Source of the DNA: Paraliobacillus quinghaiensis
Lineage (GTDB): Bacteria; Bacillota; Bacilli; Bacillales; Amphibacillaceae
Reading direction: 5' to 3'
Assembly: GCF_003426025.1 (NCBI RefSeq)
Contig: NZ_QJSH01000024.1
Coordinates: forward strand, 1-38,420
Length of the DNA stretch: 38,420 bases
Part shown: piece after piece, positions 1 through 8,692 of the stretch
How the letters are laid out: each line of letters starts with the position of its first letter
Numbering within the stretch: position 1 is the stretch's first letter
Program-made: the position numbers and the translations under genes
Notes under the pieces: generated by a model
Databases searched by the model: none
The model's input: the letters and a program-made list of their open reading frames with translations, nothing else
Told to the model about the DNA's origin: nothing

Positions 1-124
1 CCCTCAAGATGAGACTTCTCATCATTTAGAGTAAGATCCCTCAGAGACGATGAGGTTGATAGGTTCGAGGTGGAAGCGTGGTGACACGTGTAGCTGACGA
101 ATACTAATAGATCGAGGACTTAAC
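1..124 (+). rRNA. 23S ribosomal RNA, 3' end (partial)
   Basis: The first bases match the conserved 3' end of Bacillus 23S rRNA, including the closing segment GATCGAGGACTTAAC. Only the last ~124 nt are in the window and the 5' part lies upstream. The exact mature 3' end is estimated from the family. A 5S gene follows after ~70 nt, the usual 16S-23S-5S order. Confidence 0.93.
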
Positions 125-193
125 TATTAATTTTATGTTGTCTTGTTGTACTTCTTATCTAGTTTTGAAGGTACAAACCTTCAAAAACCTTGA

Positions 194-309
194 TTTAGTG
201 ACAATAGCGAAGAGGTCACACCTGTTCCCATGCCGAACACAGTAGTTAAGCTCTTCAGCGCCCATGGTAGTTGGGGCTTTGCCCCTGCGAGAGTAGGACG
301 TCGCTAAGC
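194..309 (+). rRNA. 5S ribosomal RNA
   Basis: This is a complete 5S gene of 116 nt, the usual Bacillus length. It carries the conserved internal segments AGCGAAGAGGTCACACC, CCGAACAC and AGTTAAGCTCTTCAGCGCC. The terminal helix closes: TTTAGTGAC at 194–202 pairs with GTCGCTAAG at 301–309, with two G-T pairs. It is the last gene of the rRNA operon and is followed by a terminator. Confidence 0.96.
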
Positions 310-316
310 AAACTGT

Positions 317-353
317 AAAACATCTATTACAATTATGTATTAGATGTTTTTTT
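317..353 (+). terminator. Terminator of the rRNA operon
   Basis: AAAACATCTA (317–326) pairs perfectly with TAGATGTTTT (341–350) and a T-run follows. It lies just after the 5S gene. Nothing else recognisable sits between it and the csfB promoter near 487. Confidence 0.85.
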
Positions 354-486
354 CTGTTATTATTTGATAAATAAAATATGTTGGCTAGGGAAGAAACTTG
401 CCTAAGAATGTAATTTCTAGAGTCACGACTAATCCTTCAATAGCTTAATAGAGTTATAAGATAGATCGAATTGTTTCATAAATAGT

Positions 487-515
487 GTATAAAATCGTTA
501 GATTAGGAGATGCTA
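487..515 (+). promoter_or_regulatory. Candidate sigma-F promoter of csfB
   Basis: GTATA (487–491) is followed 14 nt later by GGAGATGCTA (506–515). The latter fits the sigma-F -10 pattern GGnnAnAHTR at all but one position. B. subtilis csfB is transcribed in the forespore by sigma-F and sigma-G. The same layout recurs before fin in this window. Confidence 0.55.
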
Positions 516-535
516 ATTTTAACGGAGGTGGAGAA

Positions 536-727
536 ATGGTAGAGTTGATAAGTAAACAGACATGCGTGGTCTGTGATAACCAAAGAGATAAGGGAATAAA
601 TGTTTACAATCTATTTATTTGTTCGCAATGTGAACAAAAGATAGTTCAAACAGAACCTGAGGATCCATCATATGCCTATTTTGTAGAAAAATTAAAAAGG
701 TTGAATCACTCAACTTCATATTCATAG
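536..727 (+). CDS. csfB: Anti-sigma factor CsfB (Gin), forespore sigma-G/sigma-E inhibitor
   Basis: This 63-residue protein matches CsfB (Gin) along its whole length. Gin is a small zinc protein of the forespore that inhibits sigma-G before engulfment ends and restrains sigma-E. Two CxxC pairs are visible, C-VV-C near residues 10–13 and C-SQ-C near 29–32; these are the zinc ligands in the family. The C-terminal part (DPSYAYFVEKLK) is also conserved. I chose ATG 536 because GGAGGTGG lies 6 nt upstream and homologues begin there. A longer GTG-initiated reading from 485 would translate through the candidate promoter. It is a single-gene unit with its own terminator. Confidence 0.9.
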   Translation: MVELISKQTCVVCDNQRDKGINVYNLFICSQCEQKIVQTEPEDPSYAYFVEKLKRLNHSTSYS

Positions 728-737
728 TATTTTATTG

Positions 738-775
738 AAATCTTGTATTCTTTTTCAAAGGTACGAGATTTTTTT
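738..775 (+). terminator. Terminator after csfB
   Basis: AAATCTTGTA (738–747) pairs with TACGAGATTT (762–771), with one G-T pair, and is followed by a T-run. Confidence 0.75.
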
Positions 776-833
776 CATTTCGTAATAATCTGTTGTTATA
801 ATAAAGGTATTAAATATAAAGGATGAAACTTTA

Positions 834-2276
834 ATGGATAAACAGCAACAGAATACACCATTATTTAATAGATTAAAACAATTCACACAGGATCAACCAC
901 TTTCCTTCCATGTGCCTGGTCATAAGAATGGATTGATTTTTCCGAAAGAAGGAAGGAGATATTTTAACGATATTCTAAGATTAGATTTGACGGAATTAAC
1001 AGGATTAGATGACCTACATGCACCGAATGATGTAATTGCTGAAGCGCAATGTTTAGCAAGGGATTGGTTTAGATCTGATTATAGTTACTTTTTAGTAAAT
1101 GGAAGTACAGTAGGCAATTTAGCGATGATATTGGCAACATGTAATAGAGGTGAAAAAGTAATTGTACAAAGGAATAGTCATAAATCTATTTTAAATGGTC
1201 TAGAGTTGAGTGGTGCGCGTCCTGTTTTTGTATCGCCGGAATTTGATCAACAAGTAAAACGATATACCGCTCCATCTATAGAACAACTGAAACAAGCAAT
1301 TCATAACCATCCTGATGCAAAAGCAATTATACTGACTTACCCTGATTATTTTGGGCATACATCTGATATTAAATCAGTTATTAATACAGCTCACCAATAC
1401 AAAATCCCAGTATTGGTTGATGAAGCACATGGTGTCCATTTCTCAATTGATGCAAAGGTGTTTCCGATGTCGGCACTTGAATTAGGTGCTGATCTAGTTA
1501 TACAATCTGCACATAAAATGGCACCAGCTATGACAATGACAGCTTTTTTACATATAAAATCATCATATATCCCAAGTGAAAAAATAGAACATTATCTACA
1601 AATGCTACAATCAAGTAGCCCCTCATACCCTTTGATGGCAAGTCTAGACTTAGCACGTTACTTTTTAGCAATGCAAACAAAGGAGAACATTCAGTTGACT
1701 CTGAATAGTATAGAACAAATGCGTCATGTTTTCTCAAAGAGTAATAAGTGGGATCTAATTCCGATTCAAAAAGAAAGAGATGATCCTTTGAAAATTACTT
1801 TAAATGCAAAGCCAGGTTATTCTGCCCATTCAATAGCAGCACTGTTTGAATCTGAGGGGGTTTTTCCTGAAATGCGAACAGAGAAACAAATCTTATTTAT
1901 TCATGGTCTGAAGTTCTTTGATGATTGGAAACGATTAGAAAAAGTTGTAGAAAAGGTTACAAGGCAATTAAAATTCTCTAGTAAACATGCTACAATAGAA
2001 TCAAAGCAACCCATTTTTCCTGAGGTGACGACAGTACTTGCTTATTCCTATGGAGAAATGGAGCCGAAAGAAATAATATTCATGAAGTGGAGTCAAATAA
2101 TTGGAAAAGTAGCTGCAGAAGCTATTACTCCATACCCACCTGGAATACCAATAGTAGTAAAAGGTGAAAGAATCACAGAGCATCATATTAAAGTAATACA
2201 CTATTTATTAGAACAACAAATAAATTTTCAACAAGACAATATACAAGAAGGTATGCGTGTTTTTAAAGGAGAATGA
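834..2276 (+). CDS. yaaO: Orn/Lys/Arg decarboxylase family protein (YaaO-like)
   Basis: This 480-residue, fold-type I PLP enzyme belongs to the Orn/Lys/Arg decarboxylase family. The family removes CO2 from basic amino acids to make polyamine precursors, but the substrate of YaaO-type members is not settled. An HVPGHKNG motif lies at residues 26–33. DEAHG (196–200) contains the PLP-ring aspartate, and SAHK (225–228) holds the Schiff-base lysine K228. The start ATG 834 has AAAGGA at 818–823 upstream, and TATAAT at 797–802 is a plausible -10 with a weak -35. The gene overlaps tmk by 4 bp (ATGA), so the two are translationally coupled as in B. subtilis. The xpaC and yaaN genes that precede yaaO there are absent here. 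Confidence 0.9.
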   Translation: MDKQQQNTPLFNRLKQFTQDQPLSFHVPGHKNGLIFPKEGRRYFNDILRLDLTELTGLDDLHAPNDVIAEAQCLARDWFRSDYSYFLVNGSTVGNLAMILATCNRGEKVIVQRNSHKSILNGLELSGARPVFVSPEFDQQVKRYTAPSIEQLKQAIHNHPDAKAIILTYPDYFGHTSDIKSVINTAHQYKIPVLVDEAHGVHFSIDAKVFPMSALELGADLVIQSAHKMAPAMTMTAFLHIKSSYIPSEKIEHYLQMLQSSSPSYPLMASLDLARYFLAMQTKENIQLTLNSIEQMRHVFSKSNKWDLIPIQKERDDPLKITLNAKPGYSAHSIAALFESEGVFPEMRTEKQILFIHGLKFFDDWKRLEKVVEKVTRQLKFSSKHATIESKQPIFPEVTTVLAYSYGEMEPKEIIFMKWSQIIGKVAAEAITPYPPGIPIVVKGERITEHHIKVIHYLLEQQINFQQDNIQEGMRVFKGE

Positions 2277-2920
2277 GTGTGAGTGGATATTTTGTAACAT
2301 TTGAAGGCGGGGAAGGTGCAGGAAAAACTTCAGTCTTACAAAAGGTTTCTAGTCGTTTAAAACAAGCCGGCTATGATGTCGTAACAACTAGGGAACCTGG
2401 TGGAATTGAAATTGCAGAAAAGATAAGAAATATTATTTTAGACCCTGCCCATACAGCAATGGATGCAAGAACAGAAGCTTTATTATATGCTGCGGCAAGA
2501 CGACAACACTTAGTTGAAAAAGTTTTTCCGGCATTAGAATCAAATAAGATCGTTCTATGTGATCGTTTTATCGATAGTAGTTTAGCTTATCAAGGATATG
2601 CACGAGGACTTGGCATAGAGGAAGTTTATCAAATGAATCAATTTGCAATCGATCAAGCAATGCCTGATGTGACATTATTTTTTGATATTAAACCAGAAGA
2701 TGGATTAAAGCGCATTGCTGCAAATCAAAATCGTGAGCAAAATCGGTTAGATTTAGAGAAATTATCATTTCATGAGGAAGTTTATCAAGCTTATCAACTG
2801 TTAATTAATCGATTTCCTGATCGAATAAAATGTGTTGATGCTACACCTGTACTAGAAGAGGTAGTAGATTCAACATATCAGATATTACAGGCAAAGATCG
2901 AGTCCAATCGATTCAGTTGA
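2273..2920 (+). CDS. tmk: Thymidylate kinase
   Basis: Thymidylate kinase (215 residues) phosphorylates dTMP to dTDP with ATP and is essential for dTTP supply. The P-loop [10 protein letters not shown] spans residues 11–20. The DRF motif at 97–99, followed by [14 protein letters not shown], is the dTMP-binding and catalytic segment. The LID region lies near 148–163 with several arginines. Length and motifs are normal for the family. The gene begins inside the end of yaaO (ATGA overlap), so expression should be coupled. No terminator separates it from darA. Confidence 0.97.
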   Translation: MSVSGYFVTFEGGEGAGKTSVLQKVSSRLKQAGYDVVTTREPGGIEIAEKIRNIILDPAHTAMDARTEALLYAAARRQHLVEKVFPALESNKIVLCDRFIDSSLAYQGYARGLGIEEVYQMNQFAIDQAMPDVTLFFDIKPEDGLKRIAANQNREQNRLDLEKLSFHEEVYQAYQLLINRFPDRIKCVDATPVLEEVVDSTYQILQAKIESNRFS

Positions 2921-3307
<387 letters not shown>

Positions 3308-3343
3308 GGAAATAACACTTTTTTATAAGGGAGCACTTATAAA

Positions 3344-3784
3344 GTGAAGATTAATCAAGAAATGCGTTTACAAGTAGAAGCTGCTAAAGCCCATACTGTT
3401 ACACAACAAAAAAACGGAAAAAGCTTTGATTCAATAGTAACTTCACAGACACAGAAATTACAGGTTCATCAGCTAGAGGAATTGATGAAAGGTATTACGT
3501 TACAAGGAGAACGATTGGCTCGTTATCGCTCTTTTAAGGATTTAGCGAAGTATAAAAGATTAGTTAAGGATTTTATTAAAGAGGCAGTCAATTATGGGTT
3601 AGATTTAAAACATTCACACAGCTTTAACTTTCAAGGAAATAGCAGAAAATTGACAGTTGTAGAAGAAATAGATGAAAAATTAGTTGCATTAACTGAGGTA
3701 GTTTTAGAGCAAGAGAAACGCTCAATTGGGATATTGGATTTGATTGGTGAAATTAAAGGACTATTAATTAATTTATATTCTTAA
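3344..3784 (+). CDS. yaaR: DUF327 family protein YaaR
   Basis: This 146-residue, largely helical soluble protein matches the YaaR/DUF327 family, which has no established function. No membrane segment or signal peptide is visible. It starts with GTG at 3344, preceded by AAGGGAG. It lies 36 nt after darA and is closed by a terminator, so darA and yaaR probably form the end of the tmk transcript. Confidence 0.85.
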   Translation: MKINQEMRLQVEAAKAHTVTQQKNGKSFDSIVTSQTQKLQVHQLEELMKGITLQGERLARYRSFKDLAKYKRLVKDFIKEAVNYGLDLKHSHSFNFQGNSRKLTVVEEIDEKLVALTEVVLEQEKRSIGILDLIGEIKGLLINLYS

Positions 3785-3830
3785 ACAGCTAGTTATGAGA
3801 GAATAAAACATGCTAAAATAGTTTCAGAGT

Positions 3831-3868
3831 AAGAGTTGAAATTCATATAGAATTTCGCTCTTTTTTTC
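3831..3868 (+). terminator. Terminator after yaaR
   Basis: AAGAGTTGAAATTC (3831–3844) faces AGAATTTCGCTCTT (3850–3862) and a run of T follows. The stem carries a small internal mismatch. Confidence 0.7.
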
Positions 3869-3916
3869 GAAAAAGAAATATCAAAAGGAATTTCTTAAGA
3901 TAAAGGGCGTATATAA

Positions 3917-4903
3917 ATGAAAACATGGAAAGACATTGCCAATACGCAACCAATTGTTACAAAAATGATAACAAATATGATTAAACGCAATCGGGTTGCG
4001 CACGCTTATTTATTTCAAGGGCAAAAAGGGACAGGCAAAGAAGAAATGAGCTTACTTCTAGCAAAAAGTATTTTTTGTCAATTTAAAGAAGAAGGCGAGC
4101 CTTGTCAAACTTGTAAGGACTGTATTCGTATCACATCGGGAAATCACCCAGATGTGCATAAGTTAATTCCAGATGGCGCCTCAATAAAAAAAGAACAAAT
4201 TTTACATTTGCAAAAAGAATTCACATATACAGGCTTAGAATCTAATCAAAAAGTATACATCATTGTAGATGCTGATAAAATGACAACAAATGCCGCAAAT
4301 CGTTTATTAAAATTTTTAGAGGAACCAAATAAAAAAACGACAGCTATTCTTTTAACAGCAAATGGTGAAGCAATGCTAGATACGATCCGATCTAGGTGTC
4401 AAATTATGTCTTTACAACCATTGAATTCAGAGCAAATGCAAGGGAAGTTACAAGAACAAGGAATAACAGAAGCGAATGCGCGTTTGTTTGCTGCTTTAAC
4501 GCAACAGATAGATGAAGCAAATCTGCTGAATCAGGATGAGTGGTTTGCGCAGGCGAGAAAGTTAGTGGTACAATTAACTGGCATGCTCCAAACTAATTCA
4601 GAAGAAGTATTACTATTTGTTCAAAAGCAGTGGATGCTTCATTTTGCAAATCGAGAGCAATTACAGCTTGGTCTTGATTTACTATTATTATGGTATAAAG
4701 ATGTTATGTATACCCATATTGACAAAGAAGAGAGTATTATCTTTATAGCATATCGAGAAGAAGTGGAAAAAGGCTCGATGTACTGGTCAAATCAGGATAC
4801 AACAGCAATTCTTTATTCTATTATGGGGGCAAAGAAGCATTTGGAGCAAAATGTTCATCCGACATTAGTGATGGAGCAACTAACACTGCAAATGCAGAGG
4901 TGA
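3917..4903 (+). CDS. holB: DNA polymerase III subunit delta'
   Basis: The delta' subunit (328 residues) is the stator of the clamp-loader complex that loads the beta clamp at the replication fork. The AAA+ fold begins with GQKGTGKEE (35–43), a P-loop-like segment. A zinc module is formed by C54, C63, C66 and C69. The SRC arginine-finger motif lies at 159–161. The Walker B region reads VDADKM (117–122), consistent with a subunit that does not hydrolyse ATP. AAAGGG at 3902–3907 precedes the ATG. Its stop touches the ribosome-binding site of ricT, so the two are coupled. Confidence 0.95.
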   Translation: MKTWKDIANTQPIVTKMITNMIKRNRVAHAYLFQGQKGTGKEEMSLLLAKSIFCQFKEEGEPCQTCKDCIRITSGNHPDVHKLIPDGASIKKEQILHLQKEFTYTGLESNQKVYIIVDADKMTTNAANRLLKFLEEPNKKTTAILLTANGEAMLDTIRSRCQIMSLQPLNSEQMQGKLQEQGITEANARLFAALTQQIDEANLLNQDEWFAQARKLVVQLTGMLQTNSEEVLLFVQKQWMLHFANREQLQLGLDLLLLWYKDVMYTHIDKEESIIFIAYREEVEKGSMYWSNQDTTAILYSIMGAKKHLEQNVHPTLVMEQLTLQMQR

Positions 4904-4908
4904 AAAGA

Positions 4909-5736
4909 ATGGTAGAAGTTATTGGTGTTCGCTTTAAAAAAGCGGGTAAAATATATTATTTTGATCCTGTAGGGGTTATAATTGACAAAGATGAATATGT
5001 CATTGTCGAAACCATTAGAGGAGTAGAGTTTGGTAAAGTTGTTATTGCTAATAAGCAAGTCGATGAAGAGGATGTAGTTCTTCCTCTAAAGAAAATGGTT
5101 CGAATTGCTACAGATAAAGATAAATTACTTATAGCTGAGAATCAGGAGAATGCAACAGAAGCTTATCAAGTATGTGATGCAAAAATTAAAGAGCACGACT
5201 TGGATATGAATCTTGTTGATGTTGAGTATACATTTGATCGAAATAAAGTAATTTTCTATTTTACAGCAGATGGTCGTGTGGACTTTCGTGATCTTGTTAA
5301 AGATTTAGCATCAGTATTTAAGACGAGAATTGAACTTCGTCAGATAGGTGTTCGAGATGAAGCTAAGTTATTAGGAGGAATTGGTCCTTGTGGCCGAATG
5401 TTATGTTGTTCTACTTTCTTAGGTGACTTTGAGCCTGTTTCAATTAAGATGGCCAAAGATCAAAATTTATCATTAAATCCTGCGAAAATTTCCGGTTTAT
5501 GTGGTCGTCTGATGTGTTGCCTTAAATATGAGAACGATGATTACGAGACGGCAAAAAAACAATTACCTGATTTAGGGAAATCGATCACAACACCTTATGG
5601 TAGAGGCAAAGTAGTAGGCTTAAATATCCTTGAGCGTATGATTCAAATAGAGATTCCCGAAAAAGAAAGAGTCATTGAGTATACGTTAGATGAACTAATC
5701 GATGAGGGAGTTATTCATACAGAAGCCACGGAATAA
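4909..5736 (+). CDS. ricT: RicT (YaaT), PSP1-domain iron-sulfur protein
   Basis: RicT (275 residues) acts with RicA and RicF in a cytosolic complex that carries [4Fe-4S] clusters. In B. subtilis the complex promotes RNase Y-dependent mRNA maturation and affects sporulation, competence and biofilm formation. The PSP1 domain is recognisable from FKKAGKIYYFDP onward. The cysteine signature CGRMLCC and its near-repeat CGRLMCC lie at about residues 163–169 and 199–206. I chose ATG 4909, because AGAGGTGA at 4895–4903 is then well placed. A GTG at 4900 would sit inside that ribosome-binding site, and homologues start at the ATG. Confidence 0.95.
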   Translation: MVEVIGVRFKKAGKIYYFDPVGVIIDKDEYVIVETIRGVEFGKVVIANKQVDEEDVVLPLKKMVRIATDKDKLLIAENQENATEAYQVCDAKIKEHDLDMNLVDVEYTFDRNKVIFYFTADGRVDFRDLVKDLASVFKTRIELRQIGVRDEAKLLGGIGPCGRMLCCSTFLGDFEPVSIKMAKDQNLSLNPAKISGLCGRLMCCLKYENDDYETAKKQLPDLGKSITTPYGRGKVVGLNILERMIQIEIPEKERVIEYTLDELIDEGVIHTEATE

Positions 5737-5751
5737 TGGGGTGGAGGTAAC

Positions 5752-6102
5752 TTGAATAAAAAAGAGGTTTTTGAACAAGTATCTTATATGGAAGAGCAAA
5801 TCGGACAACTCTATCAACAATTAGGTGATTTGAAAAATCATATGAGTGAGTTATTAGAGGAAAATCACCGTTTATCTATTGAGAATCATCATCTGCGTAA
5901 CCGTTTAGATAAAGATACAGAACAAAATGAAGCCACCTCAGGTGATACAGTAGATAAAGATGATGCATCGATAGGAGAAGGCTACGATAATTTAGCTAGG
6001 TTATACGAAGAGGGATTCCATATTTGTAATGTGCATTTTGGTAGTCCACGTCAGGATGAAGATTGTTTGTTTTGTTTATTATTTTTAAATAAAACAAAAT
6101 AA
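5752..6102 (+). CDS. yabA: Replication initiation control protein YabA
   Basis: YabA (116 residues) restrains replication initiation by binding DnaA and the beta clamp DnaN. An N-terminal leucine-rich coiled coil (about 5–55) forms the tetramer. An acidic, variable linker (about 55–75) leads to the C-terminal zinc domain, with H90, C92, C105 and C108 as likely ligands. The [22 protein letters not shown] core is strongly conserved. The start is TTG 5752 with GGAGGT at 5743–5748, and no better in-frame ATG fits. It lies 15 nt after ricT, in the holB–ricT–yabA unit. Confidence 0.95.
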   Translation: MNKKEVFEQVSYMEEQIGQLYQQLGDLKNHMSELLEENHRLSIENHHLRNRLDKDTEQNEATSGDTVDKDDASIGEGYDNLARLYEEGFHICNVHFGSPRQDEDCLFCLLFLNKTK

Positions 6103-6150
6103 GCAGTATAACGTAATTGCACCCAAATACTTGAACTAAAATTAGGGGAA

Positions 6151-6202
6151 GAGGACTGATCTTTTAAGGGTTGTGAGAACCTAAAAATGTCAGTCCTCTT
6201 TT
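6151..6202 (+). terminator. Terminator after yabA
   Basis: GAGGACTGA (6151–6159) pairs perfectly with TCAGTCCTC (6190–6198), followed by TTTTGC. The 30-nt loop contains a smaller hairpin. Confidence 0.7.
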
Positions 6203-6226
6203 GCTAGGATAATAAGGAGTAGTAAG

Positions 6227-6970
6227 ATGGTTGAATTAAAAGATGATGAGCGCCTTGATTATTTAATAGCTGATGAATCGATGCAAATAATTCAAAGCCC
6301 AAGTGTATTTTCATTTTCAATAGATGCCGTTTTGTTGGCAGATTTTTCAAGGATCCCATTAAAAAGAGGTAAAATACTTGATCTTTGTACAGGTAATGGG
6401 GTGGTTCCGTTATTGTTAAGTAAGCGATCACAGGCTCATATCACAGGTGTGGAGCTACAATCACGTCTTTATGATATGGCGAAGAGAAGTGTTGCTTTTA
6501 ATCATCGAGAGGACCAAATTAATTTAATCCATGGTGATTTAAAAGATATGCCTGCTCGATTTGGTAATAATAAATTTGATGCGGTTACAGTAAATCCGCC
6601 TTATTTTAAAACAGATAATGAAGCACATCATAATAAAAATGATTATTTAACAATTGCACGACATGAAGTTTATTGCACCCTAGATGAAGTTATTTCATCA
6701 TGCAGCAATCTTGTTAAATCAGGTGGGAAAGTAACGATGGTGCATCGGCCTAATCGCTTAGTTGAAATCCTTACATTATGTAAAAGGTATAAACTTGAGC
6801 CTAAACGGATGAGGCTTGTTTATCCAAAGGAAGGAAAAGAAGCGAATATTTTATTAATTGAAGCAGTTCGTGATGGAAGTCCAGATTTAAAAATATTGTC
6901 TCCCTTATATGCCTTTGATCAACAAGGAAATTATTCAAATGAGCTTAGAGGAATCATCTATGGAAACTAA
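6227..6970 (+). CDS. trmN6: tRNA1(Val) (adenine37-N6)-methyltransferase (YabB/TrmN6)
   Basis: This 247-residue class I SAM-dependent methyltransferase matches B. subtilis YabB. The E. coli relative TrmN6 methylates N6 of A37 in tRNA1(Val). The SAM motif [14 protein letters not shown] is at 51–64, and the catalytic NPPY (123–126) is typical of N6-adenine methyltransferases. AAGGAG at 6211–6216 precedes the ATG. The gene overlaps yazA by 11 bp. Substrate assignment is by homology only. Confidence 0.88.
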   Translation: MVELKDDERLDYLIADESMQIIQSPSVFSFSIDAVLLADFSRIPLKRGKILDLCTGNGVVPLLLSKRSQAHITGVELQSRLYDMAKRSVAFNHREDQINLIHGDLKDMPARFGNNKFDAVTVNPPYFKTDNEAHHNKNDYLTIARHEVYCTLDEVISSCSNLVKSGGKVTMVHRPNRLVEILTLCKRYKLEPKRMRLVYPKEGKEANILLIEAVRDGSPDLKILSPLYAFDQQGNYSNELRGIIYGN

Positions 6971-7232
6971 TAAACAGCATGTTGTCTACGTATTAGAATG
7001 TAGTGATGGCACATTATATACTGGCTATACCAATAATCTTAAAAAGCGGATAGCAAAACATGAGGCAGGAAAAGGAGCAAAGTATACCCGAGGCCGAGGT
7101 CCTTTTCAATTAAAGTATCATCAAGTTTATGGTACGAAACAAGAAGCAATGCAGGCGGAGTATCGATTAAAGCAACTAAAGAAAGTAGAAAAATTACAAG
7201 TAATAACAGCTAACAAGAAAGGAGTGGAATAA
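6960..7232 (+). CDS. yazA: GIY-YIG domain protein YazA
   Basis: This 90-residue single-domain GIY-YIG protein belongs to the UPF0213/YazA group, relatives of the UvrC and Slx1 nuclease domains. The GIY-type VVYVLEC segment (8–14) and YTG (20–22) form the signature, followed by the arginine-bearing helix [10 protein letters not shown]. The function of YazA is not established. I chose ATG 6960, with AGAGGA at 6948–6953, because homologues start with METN. The longer reading from 6909 would run deep into trmN6. The stop overlaps the rsmI start by one base. Confidence 0.9.
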   Translation: METNKQHVVYVLECSDGTLYTGYTNNLKKRIAKHEAGKGAKYTRGRGPFQLKYHQVYGTKQEAMQAEYRLKQLKKVEKLQVITANKKGVE

Positions 7233-8107
7233 TGTATAGTCAAAAAAGTTTTGATCAAACAACTGAGCATGGTACATTGTTTATTGTGCCAACACCAATT
7301 GGAAATCTTGAAGATATTACAATTCGTTCATTAAATACATTGAAGTCTGTAGATATAATTGCGGCAGAAGATACAAGAAACACAAAAAAATTACTTAATC
7401 ATTTTGAAATAACACAGTCACTGATTAGTTATCACGAACATAATCAAAGCCAACGTGAATCAATGTTGTTGGATAAATTAAAAGAAGGTAATGATGTTGC
7501 ATTAGTTAGTGATGCGGGAATGCCAGCAATATCGGATCCTGGCAATCAAATAGTGCAGGCTGCTGTGCGTGATCAAATTGCAGTCGTTGTTTTACCTGGT
7601 GCAAATGCTGCATTATGTGCATTAGTAGGTTCAGGTTTAGATACAACACATTTCTATTTTTATGGTTTTTTACCAAGAAAGAACAAGGACCGGAAATATG
7701 CATTTGATTTTTTAAATCGCATACCAGATACAATTTTATTATATGAATCACCCTATCGATTAGCGGAGACATTACAAGATATTAAAGAGAATTTAGGTAA
7801 TAGACAGGTAAGTATAGCACGGGAATTAACAAAGCGGTTTGAAGAGTATATTCGAGGATCTGTACATGAAGTTCAAGAATGGTTAGAAACGGGAATGGTA
7901 AAAGGGGAATTTTGCATTGTAATCGAGGGGAACGATAATGCAGATGATTTAGAGGAGAAAAATTGGTGGGAAGAATTATCAATTGTTGAACATGTAGAAT
8001 CCCTTATTCAGAATGAGCAAATAAGTAGCAAGGATGCAATAAAGCAAGTTTCCAGTGAACGAAACATCCCAAAACGAGAAGTTTATCAAGCGTATCATGT
8101 TAATTAG
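7232..8107 (+). CDS. rsmI: 16S rRNA (cytidine1402-2'-O)-methyltransferase
   Basis: RsmI (291 residues) methylates the 2'-OH of C1402 in the decoding centre of 16S rRNA, using SAM. It has the tetrapyrrole-methylase fold: PTPIGNLEDIT (20–30), AAEDTRNTKKLL (44–55) and VSDAGMPAISDPG (about 90–102) are the conserved segments. AAAGGAG lies just upstream of the ATG. It is the last gene of the trmN6–yazA–rsmI cluster, and a repeat-rich gap follows rather than an obvious terminator. Confidence 0.95.
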   Translation: MYSQKSFDQTTEHGTLFIVPTPIGNLEDITIRSLNTLKSVDIIAAEDTRNTKKLLNHFEITQSLISYHEHNQSQRESMLLDKLKEGNDVALVSDAGMPAISDPGNQIVQAAVRDQIAVVVLPGANAALCALVGSGLDTTHFYFYGFLPRKNKDRKYAFDFLNRIPDTILLYESPYRLAETLQDIKENLGNRQVSIARELTKRFEEYIRGSVHEVQEWLETGMVKGEFCIVIEGNDNADDLEEKNWWEELSIVEHVESLIQNEQISSKDAIKQVSSERNIPKREVYQAYHVN

Positions 8108-8210
8108 ATTTATTTCTAGGCTCTTTTCGTAAACATTCGGACTTGATATATGATGCGTAATAACTAGTAGCGTGAGTTACTAGTACTAACCCGCTACTCA
8201 AATGAAATTG

Positions 8211-8309
8211 GCTCCCTTTCCGCAGGCACGGCCTCAACTAATTTTTAGAAGAAGAGCACTTCTAAAAATGGATTTTCGGCCCGTGCTGTTCCTGCAGGAG
8301 TGTCGTCAA
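8211..8309 (-). repeat. Intergenic repeat element, copy A (minus orientation)
   Basis: Read on the minus strand it runs GACACTCCTGCAGGAACAGC, then GGGCCGAAAATCC, an 11-bp hairpin with a 7-nt loop (8241–8269), GAGGCCGTG and GGAAAGGGAGCC. It shares these arms with copy B at 8452–8588. From general familiarity, elements with a CTCCT..GGGAACAGC..GAGCCGA core are common between genes in Bacillaceae. I know of no assigned function. Confidence 0.75.
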
Positions 8310-8451
8310 TTTCATTTGATACGCTAGATAGTATAAAAATAAATAATTAGTTATTTACAAAGATTAGAAAGCAAAGCACAGACATGTTACTACGTTTTTA
8401 TGTCTTAAATCTTTATCCAAAGTAATACGCAAACCAGCGGAGGAAGCAAAG

Positions 8452-8588
8452 GCTTGACACTCCTACGGGAACAGCGCGAGCCGAAGATCCACTTAGTAAA
8501 GCGTTTTTTGCTTTACTAAGTTAGCTAAGGCCGTGGGGCTGCGATTACTCGCCCCATCATAAAGCCCTGCCCGTGGAAAGGGAAAGCC
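8452..8588 (+). repeat. Intergenic repeat element, copy B (plus orientation)
   Basis: It begins TTGACACTCCTACGGGAACA and continues GCGAGCCGAAGATCC. A perfect 12-bp hairpin with a 7-nt loop follows (8491–8521), then AAGGCCGTG and, after an inserted 23-nt hairpin, GTGGAAAGGGAAAGCC. Arms and order match copy A, but the hairpin stem sequence is entirely different. Confidence 0.75.
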
Positions 8589-8613
8589 TTTGGGACTGCG
8601 ATTACTCGTCCCA
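8534..8613 (+). repeat. Two 23-nt direct-repeat hairpins
   Basis: Unit 1 (8534–8556) has stem TGGGGC/GCCCCA and unit 2 (8591–8613) has stem TGGGAC/GTCCCA. Both enclose the same 11-nt loop TGCGATTACTC. The only difference between them is a paired change, G-C to A-T, that keeps the stem intact. Confidence 0.8.
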
Positions 8614-8692
8614 CCAAAACCGTCTGGTGACGTAGCGAGTAAGATAAATTTTTCCGACGCATTCTATATAAATTGCGCATTAAATAACCTTT

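Larger units (their letters stand above)
8108..8690. repeat. Repeat-rich intergenic region between rsmI and abrB
   Basis: No convincing gene lies in this stretch. It contains two copies of one element in opposite orientation (about 8211–8309 and 8452–8588), two tandem 23-nt hairpins (8534–8556 and 8591–8613), and a loosely inverted segment around 8359–8414. ATGCGTAAT at 8153–8161 and ATTGCGCAT at 8672–8680 flank the whole as imperfect inverted repeats. GC content is visibly higher here than in the neighbouring genes. Confidence 0.75.

Noticed and set aside
4900-4908. GTG start for ricT
   Set aside because: It lies inside the ribosome-binding site of ATG 4909, where homologues begin.
8108-8690. 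Insertion sequence or CRISPR array in the rsmI–abrB gap
   Set aside because: There is no transposase frame, and the repeats are too few and unevenly spaced, without unique spacers of constant size.
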